Shown here: positions 52,076-64,000 of the stretch, piece after piece
Position numbering within the stretch: the first letter of the stretch is position 1
How the letters are laid out: each line of letters begins with the position of its first letter
Assembly: GCF_021155765.1 (NCBI RefSeq)
Contig: NC_060112.1
Span: forward strand, 11,098,001 to 11,162,000
Length of the DNA: 64,000 nucleotides
Source: Diprion similis
Lineage: Eukaryota; Arthropoda; Insecta; Hymenoptera; Diprionidae
Reading direction: 5' to 3'
Program-made: the position numbers and the translations under genes
The notes under the pieces: model-generated
Told to the model about the DNA's origin: nothing
Databases searched by the model: none
What the model saw: only the letters and a program-made list of their open reading frames with translations

Positions 52076-55000
52076 ACCGTTCACACGCGCGAACCGCGCG
52101 ACGCGACGCCCGGGCTTCACTGCGGCTCTTCTCTGCAAGTTCCTCTGCACGCTACGGTTTACGTATGAGCGTATTTACGCACTCGATGCGTGTGCGTGTT
52201 GTGTGTGGTCGCCGAATGTCCGGCAGTACGCAGGTCGAGCGAACTAGGTATGCATACGCGTTGCGTGCCCGTGAGAGGAGAGGTGGACAAGTGAAGAACC
52301 CCCACCCTGGCGTCGTTTTTTCAAACGTACCTACGCGAAATGACCTTGTTATGAAACTAGTCGTTTGGTAAACATCAAAGGGTGCCCTGGTCGATTTCGA
52401 CGACGTTGTATATATCGCCAAATATTAAAGTCTGCGTCGCTCAATCGCGGATAAGGTCTTTACAGCACTATTCTAGACGCAATTTTGGAGAAAAACAATC
52501 TAATGCGTTATATTTCATTTGACGTAGAAATGACGAAATGTATTGGAATGTTTTTGTTCAGAATTTTGTGTAGAATTTTTAGACCCCTTTTTGCGTTTTA
52601 GATACCTACGTGGACCTCGATGTTTCGAGAGACATATGATTCTCTGCATCGTTACACGTTTTTTCGTTATCGTAGCGTTATAGACTGCGTCATAATCTTC
52701 GAGTTTGCACTTTGCCTCATTTACTGTTATTTTATTCCCATTTTCAGTACTCTGATTGTGAATCATCCAGCGAGCGGAATTGTGCATTCCGCATCGCGAA
52801 ACGCGCTCCTATACTTGCCGCGATTTTAGGATCGCTTTGTCAGACACGCTGCCAGGTCTCCTCGAGTTATTCTCTGTAGAGGAATGTTTATACCGTGGCT
52901 TAGGCGTTGCACATGTGTATAAATGGTGCACAATGCATGCCTATGCGGAGGGTAGTTTTAAGTTCCTTCAACGGAACACGCAGCTGCTCACTAGGGTATA
53001 CAAAACAGTTTCTTTTAAGGCAATGCGTGATGTACTTTACAGAACGAAGCGTAGGTATAACGTACATACTCGGAAGCCTCGGTATCCGTTCCGATTGTTC
53101 ATTGTTCAATTTGAATGTTGCTTTAAATCGATTATCCCGTGCTAACAAATATTTTATGATTTTTTTTCCGAGAACTTACGATCTTCCGGTTATTTATTTA
53201 ACTGTCGTTGACTGTAGGAAAATAAGGTTGCTTCGGTATTTCAAGCAGCGGTGGATGATGAGGGGTTACAGAGGTACAGGCTTCGGTCAAAAAATTAACG
53301 CGCAAGCACGCTAAGTAGCTGAATAGTCAAAAATAACGCGATAAGTGGTATGAAAGTTTTCAAGATCTCTGTTTCCACTTCACATTTTATCCAATTCGCG
53401 TCTGTACGCCTTTGACGAATGAATAAATGCCGCGTATCTTCCGTTCAGAACCGCAATCTGCAAGCTAACGAGAGATTAAGATATTCGCACTATTCGGTTT
53501 TCAGTCCCCGATTATTATTACTTCTTTTTCACAATCTGTGGACTGAAACTGGTTTCCTAGAACTCAAGTTACTCCTAGTCGACGATAAAGTTGATTGCTT
53601 AATTTACTCTTTGCATTTATCCAGAGTTCTCCAATTCAAATGTTCGGCACGAGTATCATTCGTACAGATGAATAAGAGATTTCAATTATTTAAATCGAAT
53701 AAACGATTAATCTGAAACTACGCTACAACTTGTAGTATTTGGTATAATAGAAATGATTTTATATATTCTCATTAACATATTATATACATTATTCTGTTAA
53801 GGAATCAACTTTACTGCGATGGGTGATCTACAGGAAACTTTTACAAGGATAATAAAAATCCACGAATGGAATTTCTTTACAAAGCGGTTGAATTGATAAA
53901 ATCTCCTGCACTTTGGATGATGAATCATATATAAGTGCATCATCGCAAGGTCCTTAAAGTCTAGATACATAGTATTGCATCTTTGCTTTGAACCGGAGAG
54001 CATTCTATGCGTCACGAAACGTCATCTCTTGGTACAGGAACATATAATGAAAAAAGATAAATGGACCGTTGAGCATGTAAACAGTGATCCGATAACCAAG
54101 CAAATGATAATTCTTTTACACGATACAGTAAACTTTGTTTCACACTCCTTTTACAGTGACAACAAAGAATTTGCATAAAATTTCCCCGCAATCCGTGAAC
54201 GAGACGAAATTTCGTAGAATAGCATCTGCGCACGGATATTGTTGTAGGTACGCACAAATGACGTCAAAGGTTCTATTTCATCATTAATGCTACGGATCAT
54301 TAGCATAAAATGCGCGTTTACAGGTACATACGTGCCCAACACGTACATAATACTGAACTCAGAGTTGCGGTTACGAGAAATGTGAATGCGGATGTAAGGT
54401 GTCTGTACACCCGGCTCTGTTCGTCGATGCGATTACGAATTATGAGGTTGGCATTTTCTTGTTCAGCAAATCACCCAACAATCAAATGTCCACGTGTGTG
54501 CGTGTATTACATCAATTTTACGAGCTCACATATTGAAATACGCAGGTCTGCATTCTAGGATGCGTAGTATTCGAGGTACAATATTTGCTCAAAGTTCACA
54601 CCAAGTCATATTATTTATTGTTGTAAATACGCCAACTGGTTTCGCGGTATTCCCATACGTCTATCGTCCTTATACATGTCTATACAATTACATTCCGCGC
54701 GTGAAGGGAACGCTTGAGTCCCATACGCGGCTGTTTTTTACCTGTGACTTGGCGGGTTTGAACAGGGTGGCTCACAGTAAGCCTTGGCGGCTGAGAAATT
54801 ACAGGAACAGATGACTAATGATTCGGAAAAAAATTAGCGCCAGGGTATGACTTCATGTCTGATGCGCGCGTAAACTACGCGTTACTCTTATACGCATTAT
54901 CAAGGCTCTGCCGACGATGAGATTCCTCATCGTGCGTACAGTGCGTGCCCCGACATGACATGACGTATCAAAACAAACCTCGACGTTTTCTTGGACATTG

Positions 55001-57567
55001 GGCGAGTCTTTTTCCTCCACGTCTGTAACCTCCGGTCGCAGCTCCTTTAGATTAAAGCGAAATGAACAGGCTATATATACCGGTTTATTAATTAGTTGCT
55101 ACTTTTATAGGGATTGATACGCACATATGACATTACGTGTACTGATCGTATCTTGGATGAGACTTTTTTTTTTTTTTTTTTATCAAACGTTGTTGGTTAT
55201 TGAGGAAAAGAAAACCAGTCATCTTTTTTCTATGTCGATATACGCACACACTAACACGTCAATGATAATTATTTCTAAGAAAACATTGTCTAATACGTTT
55301 AGCTATAATCATTAATCAAATTATATTATCCGTATTCTAAACCGCGAGTTATAAATTACTTTGTAAGCCACTATGCTTTGGTCAAAACAAAGCCTTGTAC
55401 GCATATATTGTGAAAAAAAAACTCCTTGATGCTGTCTACTTGTTTATTCTATTTGCAGATGTTCAGATAGTCGAGAAAAACTCTATGTCTTTAATGATCT
55501 TGCATGCAAGCTTCATCCGTCAGTCAACGTTATCATCCTCCGAAAAGTGTTTTCATTTTAAAACGCCCTTAAAAAATCATTACATGATAATTATACATGG
55601 TACATACTTTTTCGTACTATATTTTGATTCGAGAGCATCAAATCTATGAGAATTATACATAATAATAAGAAAAAGAAAAGTTTTTTTTTTTTTTGCATAA
55701 CAGTGTTATTAAGCTCTAGATAAGATTTCCATTTTCAAGCATATACCTGCGCAAGCTGGTCTTCACTCGATCTGGACTGTGATTTATGAATTCAGGAGAA
55801 GCGGTGAAAAATTTACACTGTCTATGAGCTCGAACAAAAAGTAATTTGACGTGGCTGGATGCTTTTGAAACATCATTCCTCAGCGGGAGAAAAAAATGTA
55901 TTTCTTATTAGCGTCTTCCAAGAACTGACACACGCTTACATTCGCATGAGGAATCACATAAATCATGGACGGTACTTTTACAGAGAGTGTGAAGTCTGCG
56001 CATACTTTAAAACACAGACAAACAGGATTTTTTAATAAATAATATAGGCGGCGCGAATAGGATAACGCGTGTTTCTTCTTCATAGTACGATAAAATCTTC
56101 CTTGAGTATCATCTGTTCACGTCAAACAACGTAAGTCTAACCATACACGTACCATAGTCAACAATCTTACTTGCGATTTTGAAGAACAATAATGACGTTA
56201 TGGTGTGTGACTAGTCCGTCATACTTTTTAAAACTTGAGGAATTTCGGTGAGCAATTGATTCCTGGATACTCTGAACATGCTGCTTATTGTTAGACACTG
56301 GATATATCTCGGTGGCGTCATTGTCGTTGGAACAGGCCTTCAAGCTCTGACCTTTTACACAAGTATGCGCCTAATCGTACTGTCCGTCCGCAACCTTCTT
56401 GCCTATCGCCTAGTTAACCGATTCGCGATACAACCGGATCTCAGTTATTTTAATTACGAACTCCGGCCAATTTCGATGAACAATAAAATTCTAAATTGCA
56501 GTATTTTAATGACAAGCATCGCGTCAGAGGAAAATACGTTCGAAGGCAGAGTTCGCAATAGAAGAGATCGAACTGCAGTCGTTCAATGACGTCATGCTGT
56601 GCTGGCAAATCGGGTGGAACGGGATGCAATAACTGTCACTTTTAGGCCTCGGAACACAGCACTGGTATTTGCCCATTTTTCACTCCAGCCGAACAAAGAA
56701 AATACCCCGCATCTAAAACGATCCGCTAATTGGATATCTTTAACGTCTCAGCATCGTTCGACCCTTTTTTGGCCATTCATTACAGATGCCAATTTATGAA
56801 ATATAACGCAATTTGAATCGGAGAATCATATGAGATCGCGTCGATTAAAATTGGTTTATTAGTGTTCTTCAACTAAGATGAAAATAAGAAATGTGTCCTG
56901 TTTTCAAATTCAGTTACAAATAAAACGGGAATTGTTTTGCAGTTCTTACAGTGTACTTCAGTTTCTCGAATCACTATTTCCATTAGACGATTCGATACGT
57001 TAAATTTTTACCTGTGTATGAAATGTTTAAATTTCCTTATTTTTAGGCTTGTATTGAATTGTATTGACTAATTAAACTGAAACGTGACACGGAAAGAGCA
57101 CGAGCCCGCGCACGTGGCGGAAGTTAATTCCAATTCAATATGATTCCCCTAGCACCTGGCTGATTGTTAACGACAGTCTAAGATGATCACAGCGAAGTGG
57201 AATCTGGTTGAGTAATAAAATTCTAGTTAAATCACAGCGACGATAGTTTGACGATTTTATTGCGAGGAGAAATCAACGACTTGGTTTAAAATTTTGTCCA
57301 CGGATTCGTGAGACGTGAATATGAAACAGCGAAGCATTTTCAAGCTTGGAATAATTTCGCCCCGGCTCTAGAATCCGTAGCCACAAAGGCGGCTGATAAC
57401 GCACGTCATCAGCGCAGGATCGATAATGCGTCATCAACTTGAGGTGTAGACGTATAATCCAGCCCGAAATAACCAGTGCCCTAGTCTCGGCGAGGTGTAC
57501 ACCGTATATATTATCGACCAAATCAGCGTCGAGGTGATTCAGGATTATTCAACAGTTGATATTTCTA

Positions 57568-57828
57568 GGGTAGATTCCTCGTGAAAATTCGATGCTAAAG
57601 TTCTTTTACACCGAAAACGTGAGATCGGTAGTTTTCGAGTTACGGAACTCCGAAAGCTGACCAATCGTGACGCTCCGTCGTGACTCATCGCGAGATGAAG
57701 GGGCGTGACGGAAGGCCGACGCAGCTCCGTGATTGGCCAACTTCGAAGCTCTGTATCTCGGAAACTATCGATATGACGAGTTTCGCGTAAAGGAATTTCC
57801 GTCTTGAAATTTCGTCGAGAATCTATCC
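57568..57828. mobile_element. Foldback MITE with about 105-base arms
   Basis: The left arm (GGGTAGATTCC..., ...GATCGGTAGTTTTCGAGTTA, ...CTGACCAATCGTGACG) is mirrored by the right arm (inverse reading GGATAGATTC..., ...ATCGATAGTTTCCGAGATA, ...TTGGCCAATCACGGAG). The arms are roughly 70 percent alike by eye. The unpaired centre contains TGACTCA (57681-57687). No coding capacity. The target duplication is not clear. Confidence 0.65.
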
Positions 57829-59439
57829 TTAAAGTTTTGCGAATGTTACTGGAATCGGTTTAGATATCCTTCCCGATACGGATACAGATACGGTATCGCA
57901 TCGATCAACGACATGGAGTATATCTACATTTATACATCGCTCCTTGATCTGAACAATCGGTGATTCAGCAACGAGACGCCACGTACCTTGTACATACATA
58001 TGTGCGTAACTTTGCGCCATCAGATCGGAATGAGTCAAGTGTCCAGATGCGGATCGTGCACTGATTGGCAGCGACGATTGTGTACCAAAGTTCCCGTCAC
58101 TGTTTACCTTTTCATCAGGCTATCTCACGTACCTGGCCGGAATACCGTCCGTGAATCAAACAACATCATTTATACGCTGTATAATTCTGTACTTTCTGTA
58201 TATACCGTATGTGTGTAATTCGTATGTAATACCTGCAGTAAGTTAAACGTTTGTCTAGCCAGATACGTCGTTGAGAATGACTAATTGCTGACTTACTGTA
58301 TACATATAGTGCATAGGTATATAATGTACACGTGAGGAACATGACTGCGCTTGTATACAATTATTCATCGCGGAACCCGCGAATTGGCTTCAATCACTGT
58401 AACGAGTATAATTAAAATAAGATGCAGTCATCGGCAAATTATAGCTCATTTTAGTTGCAGTGTTTTCCTTTTTCTCCACCTTCTTCAACTATGTTTGTAT
58501 AAATATGTTTTAAAAAAATTTCTTAATTTTTTTTTATCTGTATGTGTGATATTGACACCAAGTTTTTCACGTTAACTATTGCTACGTAAGTAAAGATGTG
58601 TGAAATTCGCAAGTTATAGCATTTAAATGCATGCAAATTCGTTGGAAATGAATCACTTCGTTTGCTCGTAACCTTTTTGATATTGAATTCTGAAGAGAGA
58701 AAAAAAAAACACACACTGTAATGATTAGCTTTAATTTTATGTCCCTCTACTTTATAGACTTGTTTCTGGTCACGTGAAACTATTATTTTTAATGGATACG
58801 TAAGGAAAAGCTGATAAAATCAATCGATTTAAAAAGATATATTGTTCAATTTGAATATTGTCATTAAAAGGTTTAAAATTTCAGCAGCATAAGTCCTTAA
58901 ATGATATATGTATAAATGGTGAGTAATTAGAATAAATCCGCGCATAAAACTTTGTGATCGTTCCTCAAAATTGGGCCAATCCAATTTCCCTCAATTTCCG
59001 TCTAGGGATGATGGATGAGGATTCACTTCGAGCTTCCGACAGTTACTATAATTTCACTACCTAATAAGCTCACGCGAAATATTTCCATCCCTATTAAAAT
59101 CCCTGTTATTCCAAACTTAACACTGCAGTCGCAGACAAGAAGCATCGAAAGTTCGCAACCTGTTGAGTGCAGGGCTGCCCTGCATTACCGACCGAGCGTT
59201 GTGGAAGAGCCGGCTATGCAACCGCGGCGAGGAGATAACGCATCGCGTGACACAGGCTTGGGAATTAGGCGGCGAGGTGGGCCAGGACGGACGAGTCATT
59301 GACCCATTACCTGAAGGTCTAAGCCCTAAGTTACAGGTGCGGATTGTTCGGCTGGCGCGCGAAGGGTTCGGAACGCACGCTGGCAGGTTCGTTGTCACTT
59401 CGGAGAACGGGGATGATCATGTTCTCTGTTACATAGAGA

Positions 59440-59459
59440 GGGGGGGGGGGGGGGGGGGG
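59440..59459 (+). repeat. Run of 20 G
   Basis: An uninterrupted homopolymer at the end of a GC-rich patch. Its true length is uncertain because such runs are error-prone in assembly. Confidence 0.85.
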
Positions 59460-62400
59460 CGCACTGATAATAACAAATCGAACATAATTGCGTTAACGGT
59501 AAAAAATATAGCGAACTTGTAATGCGGGTGGCGGCCGGAACTAGCGATGATTAATCAGTTTTCCTAAACAGGAATAACAGAAAAAAAATATGTGAAACAA
59601 GTTGATCAATCAGGCAACGATCGGCAGTATGACGATGCATTCTTCGCTCTCATACATCTATTTTTATAAACAACATTTACTTCTAAACGAGCGTTCCTTA
59701 TATTTTAAGCTATTTCTGTTCTTTTCTTGGCAACTCGTCGGAGGTCTGAATTGTTTCAAACCTTCCATTTTCTGGTCTATAAAAGGTAAAGTTTTCTCGT
59801 TCCTTGTGAAATTCTTATGCATCTTACTGTATTTTTCATTCATGTTAACAACTACGCATCTTAGGTATAGATCGAGAAAGGATGATTCACTTTCGAGTGA
59901 AGTAAATAAGCCATTTGTAACAAATAAGACTTTGTTCGTATATTATTGAGCGTGAAGAAACGTTACAAAATCGTATTGTAACCCATGTGTAAACTTCTAC
60001 CGATATAATTGAACAAGTGTTCTTCGCGTTCGTGAAAATACACTGTCATTACGTTTGACATGTTCCGGGTTTAAACAAATATGATATACCATATGTATAT
60101 CGGTTATTTATTCACGTCGAGTCCGTCGGGAAGTGATAAATCCAACAAATGTATCGTAGAAATACATCAATTATTTAACTCAACTTTTTGCTCAGATCAG
60201 CGTTCGAACGAGTAGAAGGCTCTCGACGTAACTTAGCCAGATACCTAATGGTTCTAGCTGTCACAGGAATACAAGCTCGATTACTCAAACCTTGAGTGCG
60301 CAGAAAAAGTTCATGCCAAGACTGACCGCGGTCGGATTAAGTAATCGATTCCGCAGTATCGAGATCTGCTAGTGATACGATTTACTGGTGCGTATCGCGG
60401 GACCCAGTGACACGCTTGAGATACTCCGACCGCGAGAGCTTGACGAAACTTCTCGAGGAACAGAGCCATCTATTAGCCGCTCGGCGAATCACAGCATCGA
60501 CGAACCAACCTCATCGAAGCCGCAATATCGTTTGCATTAAAATACCTTTCCTTCGGAAGAAAAATGAGACTTTTGAATTCATGAGAATGAACTGAACTAC
60601 TTCTTTTGAAGACTTTGGAGAGGATTTCAGCATTTCTGTCTCGTTCCAAGTGTCAATCAAGATAAACAACGACGACTAGGCGCGTGTTGTTCGGAACCAA
60701 ATAAAGAACGACATGGTTACCTGTAAGGTGGGATGGAATGTGGTGGCGCATGCACACGGATCCGGGTAATGAGCGTACACGGCGTGCGTACGTACGCACT
60801 CGATGGCACCGGTAAGTAGGTATTATGGCTCTGAATGAAATACATGATCCATAATTCCGGGCACGAAACGTGATGTCACTTTACTCTGACTGACTTCGAG
60901 CGGAGCGTGTGACATACCTCGTGAAAAAATTTGCATCTCGCGTGGCTGTTTGACAACGAGATCATTATACGAGTCTGTGGATCGAGTGAGTTAGCGAGTC
61001 TGCTCGATGGCTGTAACATCGCAAATTTCGTATGACCGAATGTCTTCATACCCTTGGGCGCGAATGACGAATTTTTCATCGCGTAGGACGTCCAACTTCT
61101 CAATTTATCACACAGGCCATGACCGCGTTCGATTTTTAAACCTGTCGAACGATTTCCGATAAATTTATAGCCATTTTGGTCATCTCATTCAAGTTTCACA
61201 CTCGGCACGTTGAATCACGAATATGTTAATACCTACGCAAGTATTTTGAATTTGAGGAGTGGTTGAAGACTCTGCTAACAGGGAGCTTACGCTTCCTGGG
61301 ATAACTTCGTGCCACTACAAACCAGAAAGTTCAGATGTGCCGGCGAATAACTTCACGTGACATCAAGAGGCTCTGCATCAGATTTCGCATAAATTCAAGT
61401 GGCTACAAGTAACTTAGAATGATGTCATCATATTCCAAATGACTTCACGGTAATCCAATAATGATTTCACGATGTCTTAAGTGTCCTTTTGTGATTTGGA
61501 CTTCGCGACTTCACGCGACAAGAATATCAATGATTTTTAGTGCGTTTTTCCGACCTTTGTATCATCCGTCAAACGATTAAAGCATGTGCGGATTTGCTTA
61601 CTCAACCAGCATAATGGACTGAGAAAATGACAACGGCGTACCGATGATACACAGAAAATGGTCGTCGAGACAACCAGGCAAAGTTTGTTAAATTTACTCC
61701 AGTGGTCTTCAATTTCAAGGATGTTTACACGGCTTCAAGTGGTCGCATCGTTATTCGCGTGACATACCTACTTTGCAACGTTTTTAAATAATAAAACTTC
61801 AGGTGATCTCGAAGTACCAAATACTTGTAACGTGACATCAGATGCTACGAATAAGGCTGTAAATGACTTTCAATAACATTTCGTGACTTTCTGCGATTTC
61901 GAGTGACTTGGTGCTTCGACAATCGATTGATGGAATACTTTCCGACGTGAAAACCGGTTATCGCATCAGGACCGTGGGATAAGTAGACAAACAGAAGTTC
62001 GCTCATAAAAATTGGCGTCAAAACAGAGCGAGAGTAGACGGAGATGAATTGGCCTAAGAGTAGAAAACAGAAATCAGAGTATATTCGCGACGCATATATG
62101 CTGACGTGAGTGCCTTCGCGGTGTTTCTCCGTGAGTCACCAAGTGAGGCGCATAACACATGAGTTTATTGTCGTGCGAATGAACGCGTGGCTGGCCAGAA
62201 AGCTGCAGGCTTGCCTCTTATCCGCAATGTGGTGCGCTTTCATCCCAAGAGTTAATTTTGTTCTGCAAGTTCTTGTTTTCTGTTTTTATCTTTTCTCTTT
62301 TCGCCCCCCTCCCCCCTCCCCCCTCCCTCTCTTACCCATGTACCTACTTGTTTCTTTCATTTTCAACGGTGCGTGTAACCAACCAAACAACCCGCCCACC

Positions 62401-62969
62401 GCCACACAGACCCACATGTCACATGCCTGCAGTTCCCTTCATTCATACGGGTCCGTGACTCGACTATTATACCGAATTCACGGGTATTTATCGCACGCAC
62501 ACACGACATGCGTCCATATCCGTGTATCCATTCCACGCATCGAGATGAAACGGTGTAAAAAAGAGAGAATGACATAGAAGAGACAACTCATTGTCAGCCA
62601 CGTGGTGTTAATCGCGTTGAATGAGCCACGCGATATGTGTGTGGTCCATGGCATTGTACGTGTATATATATATATATGTGTATGTGATCGCATGCGCAGC
62701 TTTTGTCACTGTGTCATATCGTTTCCAGCCAACGCCAACACGTCCATACACTCTGCATTGTGTGTAATTGTGGACACTTAAGGACACTGCCTCATTCTCA
62801 AAACATTCAATTCCCCGCCGCTTTGTACAATTCATGAATAACTTTGTCATCCCGGAAATGTCCAGCATCCCCCTGCTGATGCGAAATATATACGTACCAA
62901 AAACTGTTGTTAAGTCCCAGAAGGAAGATTTCATCTTTTAGAAGTGCATAGCTTTGTAAAAGATCCACA

Positions 62970-63240
62970 GCCATGGTGGATGGATCTCTAACAGACGTCT
63001 ATATAAATCCACAATATCTACGGTCAGATTCAAACCCGTGATATATATCCATGGGATGTCTATGAATATCCATGCACGTAATATTTTTCATAGAAAGCAC
63101 GCTCATTGGAGGTCCAACTTTCTTCTTCACAAAAGCCATGAGATCTCTAATGGAGACCCGTGTAGATATCTGTTAGAGTTTTTACTAGATAGACAACAAG
63201 CGGACATTTGGATTTCCAACAGATATCTAGTGAACTTGAT
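62970..63240. repeat. Segment with nested inverted copies of an AACAGAYRTCTA motif
   Basis: CTCTAACAGACGTCTA near 62987 recurs inverted near 63160 as the complement of CTCTAACAGATATCTA, and a direct copy CCAACAGATATCTAG occurs near 63215. Possibly a decayed foldback element; the boundaries are not defined. Confidence 0.4.
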
Positions 63241-64000
63241 TTCGGTTGAAACGGATGCCAAATAGCGGTAAATGTTTCGTGTTGGGTGTCATACAAATTG
63301 AACGGTCAAGTTTAGTCAGATAGAGGAAAATGAAATCAGATCGACCTTACTTAGTGAAGAACAAAAATTTCCCATGTATAGGCACATGAGAATTTTTCTC
63401 GTAACATTTCACTTTCAATGGTGCAGCTTCCGCAGGTCCAAAGGAGCTGCTGCAGCTCACAATCAGCTTAATTTCCAAAAATCGTCGAGACGATGACGCA
63501 AAGGCTTCAATATCGTTCCGAATACCCAAATCGCGACGCATGCTTGTACAATAACCCTCCGTAATGCAGTGACAAAACAACATCAGGGCACCACGAGAAG
63601 GTTGCCTCGATGCTAATGGGCGTATCTGTATGCAGGAGAAGGTGTGCCAATTTCGCGAACAAAGAAGCAATTTACTCGCTCAATTCCGACCGCCGGCCGT
63701 TCCAACACGGTGTAGGTAGGCACGAAGTTGGTTAGTCATTCGTCGGAACATTCATCACTGACGATGAATGACACTCGTAAGTCATAACCTAGCTCAACTC
63801 AACCACACGTTATAATATGAACATCTGTGTATTCGACCTTTTCTTATCCCTCTTCAAAAGCCGTGCAATCGGTGCTATAAGCGGAATTCCAAAAATGTGG
63901 CAGTTCAATTGCGTGTATCCCATTTTTGAGGAACTTTTGATTGCATTTAACAGTCAATACTTTGGTTATTATTATTGTTGTTATAGTAAATACACAGAAT

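Larger units (their letters stand above)
52400..64000. other. Region upstream of the phosphatase promoter candidate, no supported gene
   Basis: About 11.6 kb with only short frames. It holds the foldback element at 57.6 kb, a GC-rich open patch ending in a run of 20 G at 59.16-59.46 kb, degenerate GTGACTTC-like repetition at 61.3-61.9 kb, inverted segments at 62.97-63.24 kb and a possible exon at 63.34-63.61 kb. None could be tied to a known family. Upstream coding exons of the phosphatase may lie beyond the window. Confidence 0.45.

Noticed and set aside
1..64000. tRNA, rRNA or CRISPR-type structures
   Set aside because: No cloverleaf with matching A/B boxes, no rRNA-like sequence and no regular spaced repeats were seen by eye.

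Overview
The window is nuclear DNA of an insect. It is AT-rich. Genes are interrupted by GT-AG introns of 0.2-2.7 kb and separated by long intergenic tracts with microsatellites and foldback elements. The gene content (a tandem group of takeout/juvenile-hormone-binding-type genes, then a puckered/DUSP10-type JNK phosphatase) is insect. A hymenopteran such as a sawfly would fit the sequence style, but the order cannot be proved from the sequence alone.

Region 1 (0-22.5 kb) holds four JHBP/takeout-superfamily genes whose exons I joined by splice sites and reading phase. Genes 1 and 2 are on the minus strand (190-4078 and 5185-9336). Genes 3 and 4 are on the plus strand (10250-12025 and 18290-22351). 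Genes 2 and 3 are divergent across about 0.9 kb. Genes 1, 3 and 4 are standard secreted proteins of 250, 257 and 260 residues with a signal peptide and an N-terminal cysteine pair. Gene 2 is the unusual one: 624 residues, a JHBP fold split in two by about 365 charged, low-complexity residues carrying two furin-type basic sites. Shared intron phases show that the four genes are paralogues.

Region 2 (22.5-45 kb) contains no gene I can support. It has a truncated pogo-like element with a Pipsqueak/Brinker-type helix-turn-helix relic, a TTAA-flanked foldback element, several short GC-rich islands and large microsatellites.

Region 3 (45-64 kb) carries the last two coding exons of a DUSP10/MKP-5-like dual-specificity phosphatase on the minus strand, the hymenopteran-type counterpart of Drosophila puckered. 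Its 5' coding exons were not found here. A GC-rich candidate promoter near 52 kb has adjacent AP-1, inverted CCAAT and CRE motifs. The remaining 12 kb has no convincing gene but includes another foldback element and a few unexplained open GC-rich patches.

Regulation: exact AP-1 heptamers (TGASTCA) are rare in the first 25 kb and frequent from 26 to 62 kb. This would fit a JNK-responsive regulatory domain around the phosphatase, which in flies is a JNK target and feedback inhibitor.
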